From Pseudoalteromonas luteoviolacea B = ATCC 29581 (GTDB lineage Bacteria > Pseudomonadota > Gammaproteobacteria > Enterobacterales > Alteromonadaceae): a stretch of DNA of 64,000 nucleotides. The notes below the pieces were generated by a model. It was not told where the DNA came from and ran no database searches. It saw only the letters and a program-made list of their open reading frames with translations. The stretch spans positions 24,976 through 88,975 of the forward strand of contig CAPN01000058.1 of NCBI GenBank assembly GCA_000333235.1, given 5' to 3'. The position numbers and the translations under genes are program-made. Below, in pieces: positions 16,371 to 26,762 of the stretch (positions are counted from its first letter, which is position 1; each line of letters opens with the position of its first letter).

Positions 16371-18464
16371 ATGAGTATCGACTTGAGTCAATTTTTTGAG
16401 GTTTTTTTTGAAGAAAGCTTCGAAGGATTAGACGTCATGGAGGCTGAGTTATTAAATCTTCGTCCCGGAGAAGAAGACTCAGAAACCATCAACACGATTT
16501 TTAGAGCTGCGCACTCTATCAAAGGGGGCAGTGGTACATTTGGATTTACCTCGGTATCCGATTTCACGCACGTGTTAGAAACACTCCTTGACCAGATCCG
16601 TGATGGCCGCAGAAAGCTCACCTCTGAACATATTAATCTTCTTTTGCAATCCGTTGATTGTTTGCGTGCGATGCTATCTGCTTTGCAGAATCAATCCGAA
16701 CCCGACGCATCGGAAAGTCAAAAGCTTAAAGCTCAATTTGAGCGGATCTTAGGGCTGTCCTCAAGTGAAGAGCAAGCCAGTGCGACAGCACAGGCCGCAC
16801 CAGAAAAACAAACCTATCAGATTGACTTCAAACCTCATGCTCATCTATTTAAAACGGGTAATGAACCTCTTTACATGATCGGTGAGTTGGCCGAACTCGG
16901 CGACCTAGACATTGAGGTGTTTACCGATGCTATCCCTGTTTTTGATGAATTTAATCCAGAAGATTGCTATTTGGCTTGGCGGTTCTTTTTAACAACGAGC
17001 TCACCGACGACAGCAATAGACGAAATATTTGAGTGGGTTGAAGATGACGCAGATATTTCTGTGACCTTGTGCGGTGGATTGTTTGAGGATGAAGCTGAAG
17101 AATCGATAGCATCATCACCAGAAGTTGAAAACGCGAAGCCGAGTGTTAAGCCTACCCCTGAAGTAGTCACTGCCGCAGCAGAAAAACCACTAGCGAAAGC
17201 CAATGCGGCGGTTGCCGAAGCGAAAAAAAGCCAAGACAATGCATCAACATCAATTCGAGTTGGTATTGATAAGGTTGATTCTCTCATCAATATGGTAGGC
17301 GAATTAGTAATAACGCAAGCGATGCTAAGTCAGCTTGGTGAACAAGACATGACGGAAAGTACGGTTGCCGCATTGCAAGAAGGGCTAGCACAACTGGCGC
17401 ATAACACGCGAGATTTACAAGAAAGTGTCATGCGTATCCGTATGTTACCGATAAGTTTTGTGTTTAGCCGTTTTCCTCGTTTGGTGCGCGACATTTCTCA
17501 AAAGCTAAACAAGCAAGTTGAATTGAAATTACTTGGTGAGCAAACTGAACTCGATAAAACGGTGATGGAGAAAATCTCTGATCCAATGGTTCATTTGGTT
17601 AGAAACTCACTAGATCATGGTATTGAAACCCCAGAGCAGCGTATTGCTGCAGGGAAAGATCCGGTGGGTACGCTTACCCTAAACGCGTTTCATCAAGGCG
17701 GTAATATCGTTATTGAGATTATGGACGATGGACAAGGATTAAATACCGAAAAAATCAAACAAAAAGCAATAGCAAATGGGTTAATCACAGAAGATGACGA
17801 GCTATCTCAAGAAGAAGTGAATGAACTCATTTTTATGCCTGGATTTTCTACCGCAGATGCCGTCAGTGACATTTCGGGTCGTGGCGTAGGTATGGATGTT
17901 GTACGCCGAAATATTCAAGCATTAAATGGGTCCGTTGAAGTATCGTCTGCTCGTGGCGTAGGCAGTACGTTTACGATCCGTTTGCCACTTACCTTGGCTA
18001 TTCTCGATGGTCAACTTGTGCAAGTTGCTGAACATACATACATTATCCCGTTAATTTCGATTGTAGAATCACTGCAAATCGACGTCAAAAAAGTAAGTCG
18101 AGTTGGTAAAAACCTCGATGTATTGCGTTTACGAGATGAATATATTCCGATCCTTCGACTTTACGATATCTTCAATCATGATGGTGCGATAGAAGCATTA
18201 GATAAATCATTACTCGTCGTGGTTGAAAGTGATAATCAAAAAGTGGGCTTATTAGTGGATGATTTATTGGCCCAGCAACAGGTTGTTATTAAGAGTTTAG
18301 AAGCGAATTACAAGCGTGTCGATGGTATTTCTGGCGCAACAATCTTGGGAGATGGGCGAGTCTCGCTAATTATCGATATTAGTGGATTGGTGAAACTCAG
18401 TGGGCTTAGAAAGCCAGGTTCTCAAGAGTTGATAATCGAACAAAATGCAGAGGCGGTATCTTAA
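16371..18464 (+). CDS. cheA: Chemotaxis histidine kinase CheA
   Basis: A 697-residue CheA. The N-terminal Hpt domain carries the phospho-His near residue 48 (AAHSIKGGSGTFGF). A linker rich in Ala, Glu and Pro (about 235-300) and a P2-like region separate it from the dimerisation domain starting with SIRVGIDKVDSLINMVGELV. The ATP domain has the N box HLVRNSLDHGIE, G1 MDDGQGLN and G2 GRGVGMDVV. A C-terminal CheW-like domain (about 545-680) docks receptors. It overlaps cheW by a single base, so the two are probably co-translated. Confidence 0.97.
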   Translation: MSIDLSQFFEVFFEESFEGLDVMEAELLNLRPGEEDSETINTIFRAAHSIKGGSGTFGFTSVSDFTHVLETLLDQIRDGRRKLTSEHINLLLQSVDCLRAMLSALQNQSEPDASESQKLKAQFERILGLSSSEEQASATAQAAPEKQTYQIDFKPHAHLFKTGNEPLYMIGELAELGDLDIEVFTDAIPVFDEFNPEDCYLAWRFFLTTSSPTTAIDEIFEWVEDDADISVTLCGGLFEDEAEESIASSPEVENAKPSVKPTPEVVTAAAEKPLAKANAAVAEAKKSQDNASTSIRVGIDKVDSLINMVGELVITQAMLSQLGEQDMTESTVAALQEGLAQLAHNTRDLQESVMRIRMLPISFVFSRFPRLVRDISQKLNKQVELKLLGEQTELDKTVMEKISDPMVHLVRNSLDHGIETPEQRIAAGKDPVGTLTLNAFHQGGNIVIEIMDDGQGLNTEKIKQKAIANGLITEDDELSQEEVNELIFMPGFSTADAVSDISGRGVGMDVVRRNIQALNGSVEVSSARGVGSTFTIRLPLTLAILDGQLVQVAEHTYIIPLISIVESLQIDVKKVSRVGKNLDVLRLRDEYIPILRLYDIFNHDGAIEALDKSLLVVVESDNQKVGLLVDDLLAQQQVVIKSLEANYKRVDGISGATILGDGRVSLIIDISGLVKLSGLRKPGSQELIIEQNAEAVS

Positions 18465-18958
18465 TGCAAACTGGAACAGCATTGCAGTCCGAATTCAATC
18501 AACGACTTGGTCTTGGTGAGGATCACGACGAAAAACAATATTTAACGTTTTTAATGGCAGGAGAAGAATACGGCGTTGATATCTTGTCTGTGCAAGAGAT
18601 CCGTGGTTGGACAAGTGCAACAGCCATTCCAAATGCGCCAGACTTTGTCAAAGGGGCGATTAATCTGCGAGGCACGATAGTACCCATTATCGATCTGCGT
18701 TTACGCTTTGGGATTGACCCTATTGCATACGGGCCTCTGACCGTGGTGATAGTGGTTGCGGTTGAATTTAAAGAACAAACAAAAACAATGGGGATCGTCG
18801 TAGACGGTGTCTCGGATGTTTATAGTATCAGTGAAGAAAAAGCAAAGGATGTTCCGGATTTTCAGGAGTCATCAAGTTCTCAGTACGTAGACGGACTCGT
18901 CAACGTCGGTGAAAAAATGGTCGTGCTTTTGAATTTGCAAAAGACGCTACAAATTTAG
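18464..18958 (+). CDS. cheW: Chemotaxis adaptor CheW
   Basis: A 164-residue CheW. The typical core starts at YLTFLMAGEEYGVDILSVQEI (about 26-46), followed by AIPNAPDFVKGAINLRG (about 56-72) and the IVPIIDLRLRFG segment. It couples CheA to the receptor encoded next. The 25-residue N-terminal lead is mostly polar and variable. The start codon overlaps the cheA stop codon. No unusual features. Confidence 0.95.
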   Translation: MQTGTALQSEFNQRLGLGEDHDEKQYLTFLMAGEEYGVDILSVQEIRGWTSATAIPNAPDFVKGAINLRGTIVPIIDLRLRFGIDPIAYGPLTVVIVVAVEFKEQTKTMGIVVDGVSDVYSISEEKAKDVPDFQESSSSQYVDGLVNVGEKMVVLLNLQKTLQI

Positions 18959-18982
18959 CAAGAAAAATGAAGGTGATTAATT

Positions 18983-21706
18983 ATGGGGTGGTTGTCTAAA
19001 TCCAAGCCAGTAAAAACAGACGGTGATTTTTTAATGGATGCGTTAAAAAGAACGCAAGCCGTTTTAGAGCTTTCCCCACAAGGAAAGATAATTTCAGCGA
19101 ACGCTAATTTTTCCGATTTGCTAGGGCATATGTCTGAATCGCTCAAAGACAAATCATTTACCTCGTTGCTATCCCCTTCATTTCGAGAGTCAGGACAAGC
19201 CCAAACGGTTTGGTCGAAATTAGGCTCAGGCGACATCCAGCAAGAAGACTTCTTGTTTGTAAATCAAAATGGTGCTGATAAATGGGTGAATGTTCAACTT
19301 TTCCCTTTAAGTAACGACACTGGCCAAGTCTATAAAGTGACGGCAATTTGTAATGAAAACAATAAAAGCAAACTAGAACAAATCGACCATGCAGGGCAGG
19401 TTCGAGCACTCAACCGCTCTCAAGCCGTCATTGAGTTTAATGTCGATGGCACCATTCTAAAAGCCAATGACAACTTCTTGAAAACGATGGGTTACAAGAA
19501 AGAAGAGATTGTTGGTAAGCACCATCGTATTTTTGTCGATCCTGAATACGCACAATCAGACGAGTATGCGGATTTTTGGCAGCGAATTGGGAGTGGTGAG
19601 TTCCAAAGCGACGAATATAAACGCTATGCTAAAGGCGGAAAAACGGTCTGGATCCAAGCAACTTATAACCCAATTGTGGACGAGACAGGTCATATCGTTA
19701 AAGTCGTGAAATTTGCCTCTGATATTAGCTATCGTAAAAAGCTAGAAGCAAAAGCAAAGCACGATGGCGATTTAGCCACTGCACTTCGTGTGTGTCAAGC
19801 AAACGTGATGATTGCCAACAACAACATGGAAATTATTTTCGTAAACGACGAAGTGCAAAAAATGCTGCGTACACACGAAAAATTATTACAAGAAGCGTTG
19901 CCTGCATTTAAGGTCGATGCCTTAGTTGGGACAAACGTTGACTTTTTCCATAAAAACCCAGCACATCAGCAAGCATTAATTGCCAAGCTACAAAAACCAT
20001 TCAAAACTCGTATTAAAGTAAATGGCTTAACCTTTGATTTGATCGCCACGCCGTGGATGGACCAACAAGGTAAACGCTTAGGCACAATCGTTGAGTGGTA
20101 TGACTTAACAGAAAAACTGGCCGAAGAAGAAGCAAGAGCACAACGTGCTGAAGAAAATTTACGTGTTCGCCAAGCACTAGATAACGTTGCGACCAATGCC
20201 ATGATTGCAGATGGGGATAATGTTATCGTTTATATGAATAAATCGGTGCAAAAAATGATGCAATCAGTGGAGTCAGATCTTCGTAAAGACCTCCCTAATT
20301 TTGATGCGCGTAATTTAGTGGGTAAAAATATCGATGAATTTCATAAGAACCCAGCGCATCAACGCAGCATGTTGTCGGCACTCAAAGACACCTACCGCAC
20401 CCAAATTAAAGTCGGTGGCCGTACCTTCTCATTGATTGCAACGCCTATTTACACAGAAACGAATGAACGCGTTGGGACAGTGGTTGAGTGGAATGATCGT
20501 ACTGCTGAAGTGCAAATGGAAGAAGAAATTGATCATTTGGTCAGTAGTGCAAGCCGCGGTGAGCTTGATGTTCGAGTTAGTGAAAGTGGTAAACAAGGGT
20601 TCTTCTTAACCTTAACCAAAGGCTTGAATGATTTATTAGCGAATATCGCAGAGGCAATTGAAGAGACAGGTAGTATGCTTGATTCATTAGCCAATGGCGA
20701 TCTTTCTCGTCGAATTGACAAAGATTATGAAGGCGCGTTTGAAAAGCTCAAAACGGATGCCAATGCCACCGCCGATAAACTAACTGAAGTCATCAACCGT
20801 ATCAGTACATCGGCGTCATTAGTTGCCAGCGGTGCAGAAGAAATTTCGCAAGGCAATGCCGATTTAAGTCAGCGTACAGAAGAGCAAGCTTCTTCGCTTG
20901 AGGAAACGGCATCGAGTATGGAAGAAATGACCAGTACGGTACGCCAAAACGCCGATAATGCGCGAGTAGCGAACCAACTGGCGGAAGAAACCAGTGATAA
21001 AGCAGAGCTAGGTGGTACCGTTGTTGGACGTGCAGTAGAAAGTATGTCAGCAATCAACGAATCCAGTAAAAAAATTGCAGACATCATCGGCGTCATTGAT
21101 GAAATCGCATTCCAAACGAACTTATTGGCGCTTAATGCTGCTGTAGAGGCCGCGCGAGCAGGTGAGCAAGGGCGTGGCTTTGCGGTTGTTGCAGGTGAAG
21201 TTCGTAACCTCGCACAGCGCTCTGCTGCTGCTGCGAAAGAAATTAAAGACTTGATCCGTGACAGTGTCAGCAAAGTTGAAGATGGTACTATCTTGGTTAA
21301 TGAATCAGGTTCGACATTAAAAGAAATTGTTGGTGCAGTGCGTCGTGTTACTGAAATGATTGCGCAAATTGCCGCTGCATCGCAAGAGCAAAGTTCTGGT
21401 ATCGAGCAAGTGAATAAAGCTGTGTCTCAGATGGATGAAATGACACAGCAGAATGCGGCATTGGTAGAAGAAGCATCTGCTGCAGGTGAATCGATGGCGG
21501 AGCAAGCACGGGACATGCGTCGTTTACTCAACTTCTTTACATTAGGCGGCTCGGACCAAATGGTGCAACCTAAGCTCAATGGTGCATCGTCTAAACCAAT
21601 TGCGATAGAACACCAATCTAAATCAGCAAAAAGCCCGGCTAAACCAACGAGTAAACCTGCTGGTAATAAGTTTGTGGATGAAGCGGACGAGTGGGAAGAG
21701 TTTTAA
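18983..21706 (+). CDS. Soluble chemoreceptor with four PAS domains and a CheR/CheB-docking tail
   Basis: A 907-residue methyl-accepting protein with no membrane helix. Order: PAS1 (about 12-120), PAS2 (about 135-252, with a [12 protein letters not shown] core), then PAS3 (265-379) and PAS4 (402-506), which are clear duplicates sharing FHKNPAHQ and RTQIKV/KTRIKV. A HAMP-like region (about 519-602) leads to the signalling domain with the hairpin tip [20 protein letters not shown]. After a Lys/Pro/Ser-rich linker the protein ends in EWEEF, the xWxxF pentapeptide that tethers CheR and CheB. The layout parallels P. aeruginosa Aer2/McpB. The PAS cofactor (haem, flavin or none) cannot be read from sequence. 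Confidence 0.93.
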   Translation: MGWLSKSKPVKTDGDFLMDALKRTQAVLELSPQGKIISANANFSDLLGHMSESLKDKSFTSLLSPSFRESGQAQTVWSKLGSGDIQQEDFLFVNQNGADKWVNVQLFPLSNDTGQVYKVTAICNENNKSKLEQIDHAGQVRALNRSQAVIEFNVDGTILKANDNFLKTMGYKKEEIVGKHHRIFVDPEYAQSDEYADFWQRIGSGEFQSDEYKRYAKGGKTVWIQATYNPIVDETGHIVKVVKFASDISYRKKLEAKAKHDGDLATALRVCQANVMIANNNMEIIFVNDEVQKMLRTHEKLLQEALPAFKVDALVGTNVDFFHKNPAHQQALIAKLQKPFKTRIKVNGLTFDLIATPWMDQQGKRLGTIVEWYDLTEKLAEEEARAQRAEENLRVRQALDNVATNAMIADGDNVIVYMNKSVQKMMQSVESDLRKDLPNFDARNLVGKNIDEFHKNPAHQRSMLSALKDTYRTQIKVGGRTFSLIATPIYTETNERVGTVVEWNDRTAEVQMEEEIDHLVSSASRGELDVRVSESGKQGFFLTLTKGLNDLLANIAEAIEETGSMLDSLANGDLSRRIDKDYEGAFEKLKTDANATADKLTEVINRISTSASLVASGAEEISQGNADLSQRTEEQASSLEETASSMEEMTSTVRQNADNARVANQLAEETSDKAELGGTVVGRAVESMSAINESSKKIADIIGVIDEIAFQTNLLALNAAVEAARAGEQGRGFAVVAGEVRNLAQRSAAAAKEIKDLIRDSVSKVEDGTILVNESGSTLKEIVGAVRRVTEMIAQIAAASQEQSSGIEQVNKAVSQMDEMTQQNAALVEEASAAGESMAEQARDMRRLLNFFTLGGSDQMVQPKLNGASSKPIAIEHQSKSAKSPAKPTSKPAGNKFVDEADEWEEF

Positions 21707-21948
21707 TCCTTTGCTTTGGGGCGATTGTGCGATGCATGGTTGCCCCCACAAGCAAGGTTCGATGCCTAGTTTAGTTAGCAACCGTTAAAAGAATCAAAGT
21801 CATCTCTCAATTTAATTATTTATAAAAGAATAGGGTGATTGTAGGAGTACAGTTCTTTTTTATTTAAATGTCGACGGTGTGAAGCTCTAAATCGACTCAC
21901 TTCCAGCCAGAATGTTGCCAGTAGCGTAACGGTCTTTTTGAGGATGTT

Positions 21949-22776
21949 ATGAAAGAATTTCCATTTTCTGACAGCGATTTCAAAGCAATCTCTGACAAAG
22001 TGTATAAAGCCTGTGGCATCGTATTGGGACCGCATAAACGGGAAATGGTCTATTCGCGATTAGCAAGGCGAATACGAGCGAATAATTTGGACTCGTTTAG
22101 TGCGTATCTAGATTATCTCGATGATCATTTAGACGAGGAGTTCAGTGCGTTTATTAATGCAATTACGACAAATCTTACGTCGTTTTTTCGCGAGAATCAC
22201 CATTTTGAATTTCTTAAAGATGACCTTATACCTCTCCTTCTTAAGCGCAATCAGCAAAGTAAGCGAGTGAGGATTTGGTCTGCGGGTTGCTCGACCGGGG
22301 AAGAACCTTATTCGATAGCGATGACAATCTGTGAACAGTTTCCTAAAACTTGGGATGTAAAAATTCTTGCGACTGACCTAGACTCAAATGTATTAGAGCG
22401 AGCTTGTCGTGGAGAATACAGTGCCACGAATGTCACAGGGTTAAGCGATGTGCAGTTGAAAAAATTTTTTTTAAAAAGCCCTGATGGAAGTTTGTTTAAG
22501 GTCAAGTCTGAAATTCAAAAAATGGTGCATTTTAAACGACTCAACTTACTGGAAAATTGGCCAATGAAAGGGCCATTTGATGTGATTTTTTGCCGTAATG
22601 TACTTATTTATTTTGATAAAGAGACGAAAGACCAGTTGTTCGAAGGCTATTATTCGTTATTGGCAGATCATGGACACCTCTTAATTGGTCATTCGGAGTC
22701 AATGGGTAAAGAGCATACAGAATATAAAAGTTTAGGAAAGACCATGTATCGTAAGGCTTCTTATGCATCAATTTAA
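21949..22776 (+). CDS. cheR: Chemoreceptor glutamate methyltransferase CheR
   Basis: A 275-residue SAM-dependent methyltransferase that methylates receptor glutamates. The all-helical N-terminal domain (about 1-75) is followed by TNLTSFFRENHHFEFL and the SAM-binding WSAGCSTGEEPYSIAM near 105-120. IFCRNVLIYFD lies near 213-223. It follows the receptor gene after 242 bp, the only sizeable gap in the operon, which contains a GC-rich imperfect hairpin (GGGGCGA...TTGCCCC at about 21717-21748) but no good terminator. It overlaps cheD by 14 bp. Confidence 0.95.
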   Translation: MKEFPFSDSDFKAISDKVYKACGIVLGPHKREMVYSRLARRIRANNLDSFSAYLDYLDDHLDEEFSAFINAITTNLTSFFRENHHFEFLKDDLIPLLLKRNQQSKRVRIWSAGCSTGEEPYSIAMTICEQFPKTWDVKILATDLDSNVLERACRGEYSATNVTGLSDVQLKKFFLKSPDGSLFKVKSEIQKMVHFKRLNLLENWPMKGPFDVIFCRNVLIYFDKETKDQLFEGYYSLLADHGHLLIGHSESMGKEHTEYKSLGKTMYRKASYASI

Positions 22777-23377
22777 GCCAGTTATTCAAGGATTTGAACA
22801 CGTTAAACGCTTTTGGGATTCTAGCCGTGGTAAGGTGGTGGCAAAAGTTTTACCGGGTGAATTTTATATTTCTAAACAAGACGAACTGATTTCGACGGTG
22901 CTTGGTTCCTGTATTTCAGCGTGTGTTTACGATGACTCCCTTGGGATCGGCGGCATGAATCATTTTATGCTGCCAGGGGTGCGAGATGCCGATCATTTGC
23001 ATGCTAATGATTTAAGTTGTCGCTATGGAAACTGGGCCATGGAGTTTTTAATCAACGAATTGTTGAAAAATGGCGCTTCACGTAAAAACTTAAAGGTGAA
23101 ATTGTTTGGTGGTGGCAAAATTATTCGTTCTATGACTGACATTGGTATTGGTAATATCCGTTTTGCAAACGACTATGTGAAAGAGGAAGGTCTTGACCTG
23201 GTTTCTCACGACGTTGGTGGGCCCTGGCCACGTAAAATCGTATTTGATCCGCAAAATGGCAAAGTACAAGTGAAGAAATTGCGTGAAATGCATAACGATA
23301 CGATCGAGAAACGTGAAGTTCGTTACCTACATGAAATTGAAGCGCAAGATAAACAAACGAACATTGAACTGTTCTAA
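22763..23377 (+). CDS. cheD: Chemoreceptor glutamine deamidase CheD
   Basis: A 204-residue CheD, which deamidates receptor glutamines to glutamates. The catalytic Cys lies in STVLGSCISACVYD (about 46-59), and the partner His in GIGGMNHFMLP (about 63-73). KVKLFGGGKII (about 110-120) is also conserved. The N-terminal 30 residues are basic and extend beyond minimal CheD. Presence of CheD fits F7-type clusters. It overlaps the end of cheR and lies 9 bp before cheB. Confidence 0.94.
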   Translation: MHQFKPVIQGFEHVKRFWDSSRGKVVAKVLPGEFYISKQDELISTVLGSCISACVYDDSLGIGGMNHFMLPGVRDADHLHANDLSCRYGNWAMEFLINELLKNGASRKNLKVKLFGGGKIIRSMTDIGIGNIRFANDYVKEEGLDLVSHDVGGPWPRKIVFDPQNGKVQVKKLREMHNDTIEKREVRYLHEIEAQDKQTNIELF

Positions 23378-23386
23378 GAGACGGTT

Positions 23387-24412
23387 ATGATAAAAGTATT
23401 AATAGTAGATGACTCTCCTTTAATTCGAAAATTGCTTACCGAGATCTTGCAAGAAGCAGTGGATATTTCGGTGGTTGGGACGGCTGAAGATCCCTTTGAT
23501 GCCAGAGAGAAAATCAAGCAACTGAACCCTGATGTGCTTACCCTAGACATTGAAATGCCAAAAATGAACGGCATTAGCTTCTTAAAAAACCTAATGCGTT
23601 TACGTCCTATGCCGGTGGTGATGATCAGTACTTTGACACAAGAGGGCTCTCCCGCAACACTTGAGGCGTTAGAGTTAGGTGCAGTAGACTTTATCGCAAA
23701 GCCCACGGTACGGGTTGCAGAGCAACTCAAGGCATATCAAAGTACGGTGCATGATAAAATACGTGCAGCATATAGAGCAAAACTCCGACCATTTAAAGCG
23801 AGTGCTATTGGTACACCTACCGTGATCCAGCATGATCGGTTTCCAAGTGGAAAAGTGATTGCAATTGGTGCCAGTACCGGTGGAACGGAGGCAATAAAAG
23901 AGGTGTTGGTCCGTTTACCGAAAAACTGTCCTCCTGTGGTGGTAACACAGCACATACCTCCTATTTTTAGTTCGTCGTTTGCTATGCGTATGGATAAATG
24001 TTGTGAGATTAATGTCAAAGAAGCAGAGCATGGTGATGTGTTAGTACAAGGTACAGCGTACATTGCGCCAGGTGATCGACATTTAAAAGTAGTTAAAAAA
24101 GGCACTCAACTTGTATGTGAGTTGGAAGACTCGGAACTGGTTAATCGACATAAACCAGCGGTCGATGTGCTATTTAATTCGTTAGTGTTGTGTACGCCTA
24201 AAAACGTAAGCGCTGTTTTACTTACCGGAATGGGGAGCGATGGAGCAAGAGGATTATTAGCACTGAAAGAAGCAGGAGCTAAGACGTACGCTCAAGATGA
24301 AGCGACCAGTGTGGTTTGGGGTATGCCAAGGGCAGCACATGAAATAGGTGCTAGCCAAGCGTTATTACCCCTTCAAAAGGTAACCGAAACATTACTAAAC
24401 AGCGTATTATAA
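23387..24412 (+). CDS. cheB: Chemotaxis methylesterase CheB
   Basis: A 341-residue two-domain protein. The receiver domain has Asp9-Asp10 and phosphorylation site Asp54 (LTLDIEMPKMNG). After a linker, the methylesterase domain shows the serine motif IGASTGGTEAIKEV, the VVTQHIPPIFSSSF histidine region and LLTGMGSDGARGL with the catalytic Asp. Phosphorylated CheB removes methyl groups added by CheR and can also deamidate. It is the last gene of the cluster and converges on the polysaccharide deacetylase 13 bp away, with no terminator hairpin between them. Confidence 0.96.
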   Translation: MIKVLIVDDSPLIRKLLTEILQEAVDISVVGTAEDPFDAREKIKQLNPDVLTLDIEMPKMNGISFLKNLMRLRPMPVVMISTLTQEGSPATLEALELGAVDFIAKPTVRVAEQLKAYQSTVHDKIRAAYRAKLRPFKASAIGTPTVIQHDRFPSGKVIAIGASTGGTEAIKEVLVRLPKNCPPVVVTQHIPPIFSSSFAMRMDKCCEINVKEAEHGDVLVQGTAYIAPGDRHLKVVKKGTQLVCELEDSELVNRHKPAVDVLFNSLVLCTPKNVSAVLLTGMGSDGARGLLALKEAGAKTYAQDEATSVVWGMPRAAHEIGASQALLPLQKVTETLLNSVL

Positions 24413-24425
24413 CCATCGCTGCAGC

Positions 24426-25457
24426 CTATTCGATGATCAGCCACTGCTGAGAATACCAGTGGTAACGTTGACTATTACCTTTGACAGGGGCGGTACAATT
24501 GTAACGACTGCGGCCAATTTTAAGTGGTGATTTCGCCTGAATTTGTACAGTATCAGCACTTGTCCAAGTGACCTCAGCTTGGTCTTGCCCTGTCACGTAA
24601 CATGCAAATTGACTTTGATGAAAGGTTTTTTCTTTAAATGTTAATGTGAGTTGCGGGGTTTTAGTTCTGGTGACTGTGTCTTCGTAGCTTACTTTACTTA
24701 ATGAAAAGGCTGACGAGTTTAATTTTACAGAAAGCGTTTCTAAGTCGGCGTAAATGCCCGAGGCAGGGTAGCGCGGTACCGCGGTCCATTCTGTGGTTTC
24801 GTTTATGGCTCCGGATTGTTGCCCGATCCCAATGAGCCCCATTTCAATCAGTAGCTCTTGTAGCGCTCGATTATATTCACCATAAGGGAACGCAACCCAC
24901 GGGTAGTCATGGCCTATTTCTTCTTTGATCCGAGCTTGAGCGTAATTTAAATCTGCTCTAATACGTTCACGCCACTGCTCGTCTGTTTCGTCTTTTAATT
25001 TGTCATGCAGGTAATCGTGTTGAGCAGAGTGACTCGCGATAGTCGCACCTTGTTTTGCCAGTGTACGTAATTGATCCCATGTCATTACATAGCTTTTTTG
25101 TTCATCAATGAGTTTTGGATTGACGAAGATAGTGTATGGAAAGTGATAGGATTCCAGTAGTGGCGCGGCAGCATCAAAATTGTTGCTATAGCCATCGTCA
25201 AACGTAATCGCAATCGTTTTTTCAGGCAGTGGTTTTTCTGCTTGAAGTGCACTAAGTACCTCATGGAGATGAATGACGTGATAGTCATTGCTTTGCAAGT
25301 AATCTAAGTGTTGTCGAAAAGTTTTGCTTGAAACACTTGTTACAGCAGGAAGTGTTTCACTCACGTGATGATATTGTAAAATAACAGCTGCCGGTGATCC
25401 GAAAGAAACCCCCAATGACAAGAATAGGCTGAGATGCGCGCGTTTATTACCAATCAT
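24426..25457 (-). CDS. Exported polysaccharide deacetylase (carbohydrate esterase 4)
   Basis: A 343-residue protein with a signal peptide (MIGNKRAHLSLFLSLGVSFG, cleavage near SPA-A) and a NodB/CE4 domain. ITFDDGYSNNF (about 83-93) holds the catalytic and metal Asp pair, IASHSAQHDYLHD (about 138-150) the metal histidines, and AFPYGEYN (about 193-200) is the next motif. The C-terminal 100 residues form a separate region without a family I recognise. The enzyme probably removes N-acetyl groups from a periplasmic or secreted glycan; the substrate is unknown. The ATG overlaps the divergent dinF start by 24 bp, and this start is kept because it gives a proper signal peptide. Confidence 0.88.
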   Translation of the reverse strand: MIGNKRAHLSLFLSLGVSFGSPAAVILQYHHVSETLPAVTSVSSKTFRQHLDYLQSNDYHVIHLHEVLSALQAEKPLPEKTIAITFDDGYSNNFDAAAPLLESYHFPYTIFVNPKLIDEQKSYVMTWDQLRTLAKQGATIASHSAQHDYLHDKLKDETDEQWRERIRADLNYAQARIKEEIGHDYPWVAFPYGEYNRALQELLIEMGLIGIGQQSGAINETTEWTAVPRYPASGIYADLETLSVKLNSSAFSLSKVSYEDTVTRTKTPQLTLTFKEKTFHQSQFACYVTGQDQAEVTWTSADTVQIQAKSPLKIGRSRYNCTAPVKGNSQRYHWYSQQWLIIE

Positions 25458-26762
25458 AAATTACAACACCTTGAATTGCTGCGTCTTAGTGGACCAATGA
25501 TACTAGCAAATATTTCGGTGCCACTACTAGGGTTAGTTGATACTGCAGTTATAGGTCATCTCTCAAATACCTATTTTCTTGCTGCAATAGCATTAGGTTC
25601 AAGTTCAGTTTCCTTGATTTTTTGGTTACTAGGATTCTTGCGCATGAGTACTACGGGCTTGGTAGCTCAGCGATACGGAGAACAAAACATTGGCGAATTA
25701 TGGCGACAATTATTGGCGAGCTGTTCGTTAGCCGTTGTCCTTGCACTTAGTTTAAATCTCGCTAGTGCGCCCATTATATCGTTAATTGCTTGGCTTGCGA
25801 GCCCATCGCAAGAAGTGATAATGCTTGCGAGTGAATACATTCAAATTCGCTTTTTAGGCGCCCCTGCTGCACTTTTGAACTTGGTCATGCTTGGTGCTTT
25901 ATTGGGAATGCAAAATGGCAAAGGGCCATTTTATGTTGTGCTTTGTACTAACTTGCTAAATATTATTTTGGATATTTGGTTCGTCGTAGGACTTGATTGG
26001 GGGGTTACAGGTGCTGCTTGGGCAAGCGTTGCAGCAGAATACAGCGCGTGTATTTTAGCGACTTATTTGCTCTACCGAGCATTAAAAAAAGAGGGGGTAG
26101 AATGTCGTCTTGAAAGACCAAAGCTAAGCCAATTACTTGGGCTCTTAAGTTTAAATCGAGACATTTTTCTACGCTCTTTAGTTCTGCAAGCGTGCTTTAG
26201 TTTTATGACATTTTATGGTGCCCGGCTTGGTGATGTTATTTTAGCGGCGAATGCGGTGCTGTTGAATTTTTTGTTGCTCTTGAGCTTTGCGATGGATGGA
26301 ATTGCCTATGCGTTAGAAGCGAAGGTCGGCATGGCTGTAGGTAGAAAACGTTTTTGCGAGGTTTCAACGTGGGTGAAGGTGGGCTTTTTTTGGGGGAGTG
26401 TTTTAGCAATCGGGTATGCCGTTTTTTTTGCATATTTAGGGCAAGACATCATTGAGTTGTTAACCTCCATAGAAGCTGTGCAACAGGTTGCGTTGGCGTT
26501 TTTACCATGGATCGTTTTATTGCCTTTGGTTGCAACAAGTAGTTTTTTGCTTGATGGAATTTTTATTGGTTTGACGCGTGCCAAAGACATGCGCAACACC
26601 ATGTGGATCTCTGGAATAGTTGGATTTGCATTACCGTTTTGGCTGGCACAGAGTTATGGTAATCATGCATTATGGCTTGCCATGAGCGGGTTTATGGCGA
26701 TGCGCGGAATTACTTTGGGTCTTCGTTATCGAACAATGATGCGCGATATTGCTTTTGATTGA
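25434..26762 (+). CDS. dinF: DinF-type MATE efflux transporter
   Basis: A 442-residue, 12-helix MATE protein. The start PMILANISVPLLGLVDTAVIGHL (split over about 21-43) is the signature of DinF. SLIFWLLGFLRMSTTGLVAQ (about 60-79) and GALLGMQNGKGP (about 157-168) are further family segments. MATE transporters export cationic or toxic compounds using Na+ or H+ gradients. E. coli dinF follows lexA and is SOS-controlled; here the two are 19 kb apart and I see no SOS box at this start. The 5' end overlaps the divergent deacetylase gene, and the 3' end overlaps a minus-strand gene by 53 bp. Confidence 0.92.
   Translation: MRAFITNHKLQHLELLRLSGPMILANISVPLLGLVDTAVIGHLSNTYFLAAIALGSSSVSLIFWLLGFLRMSTTGLVAQRYGEQNIGELWRQLLASCSLAVVLALSLNLASAPIISLIAWLASPSQEVIMLASEYIQIRFLGAPAALLNLVMLGALLGMQNGKGPFYVVLCTNLLNIILDIWFVVGLDWGVTGAAWASVAAEYSACILATYLLYRALKKEGVECRLERPKLSQLLGLLSLNRDIFLRSLVLQACFSFMTFYGARLGDVILAANAVLLNFLLLLSFAMDGIAYALEAKVGMAVGRKRFCEVSTWVKVGFFWGSVLAIGYAVFFAYLGQDIIELLTSIEAVQQVALAFLPWIVLLPLVATSSFLLDGIFIGLTRAKDMRNTMWISGIVGFALPFWLAQSYGNHALWLAMSGFMAMRGITLGLRYRTMMRDIAFD

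Noticed and set aside
21717..21748. GC-rich hairpin between the receptor gene and cheR as a terminator
   Set aside because: Pairing is imperfect and no T-run follows; the che genes on both sides likely share a transcript.
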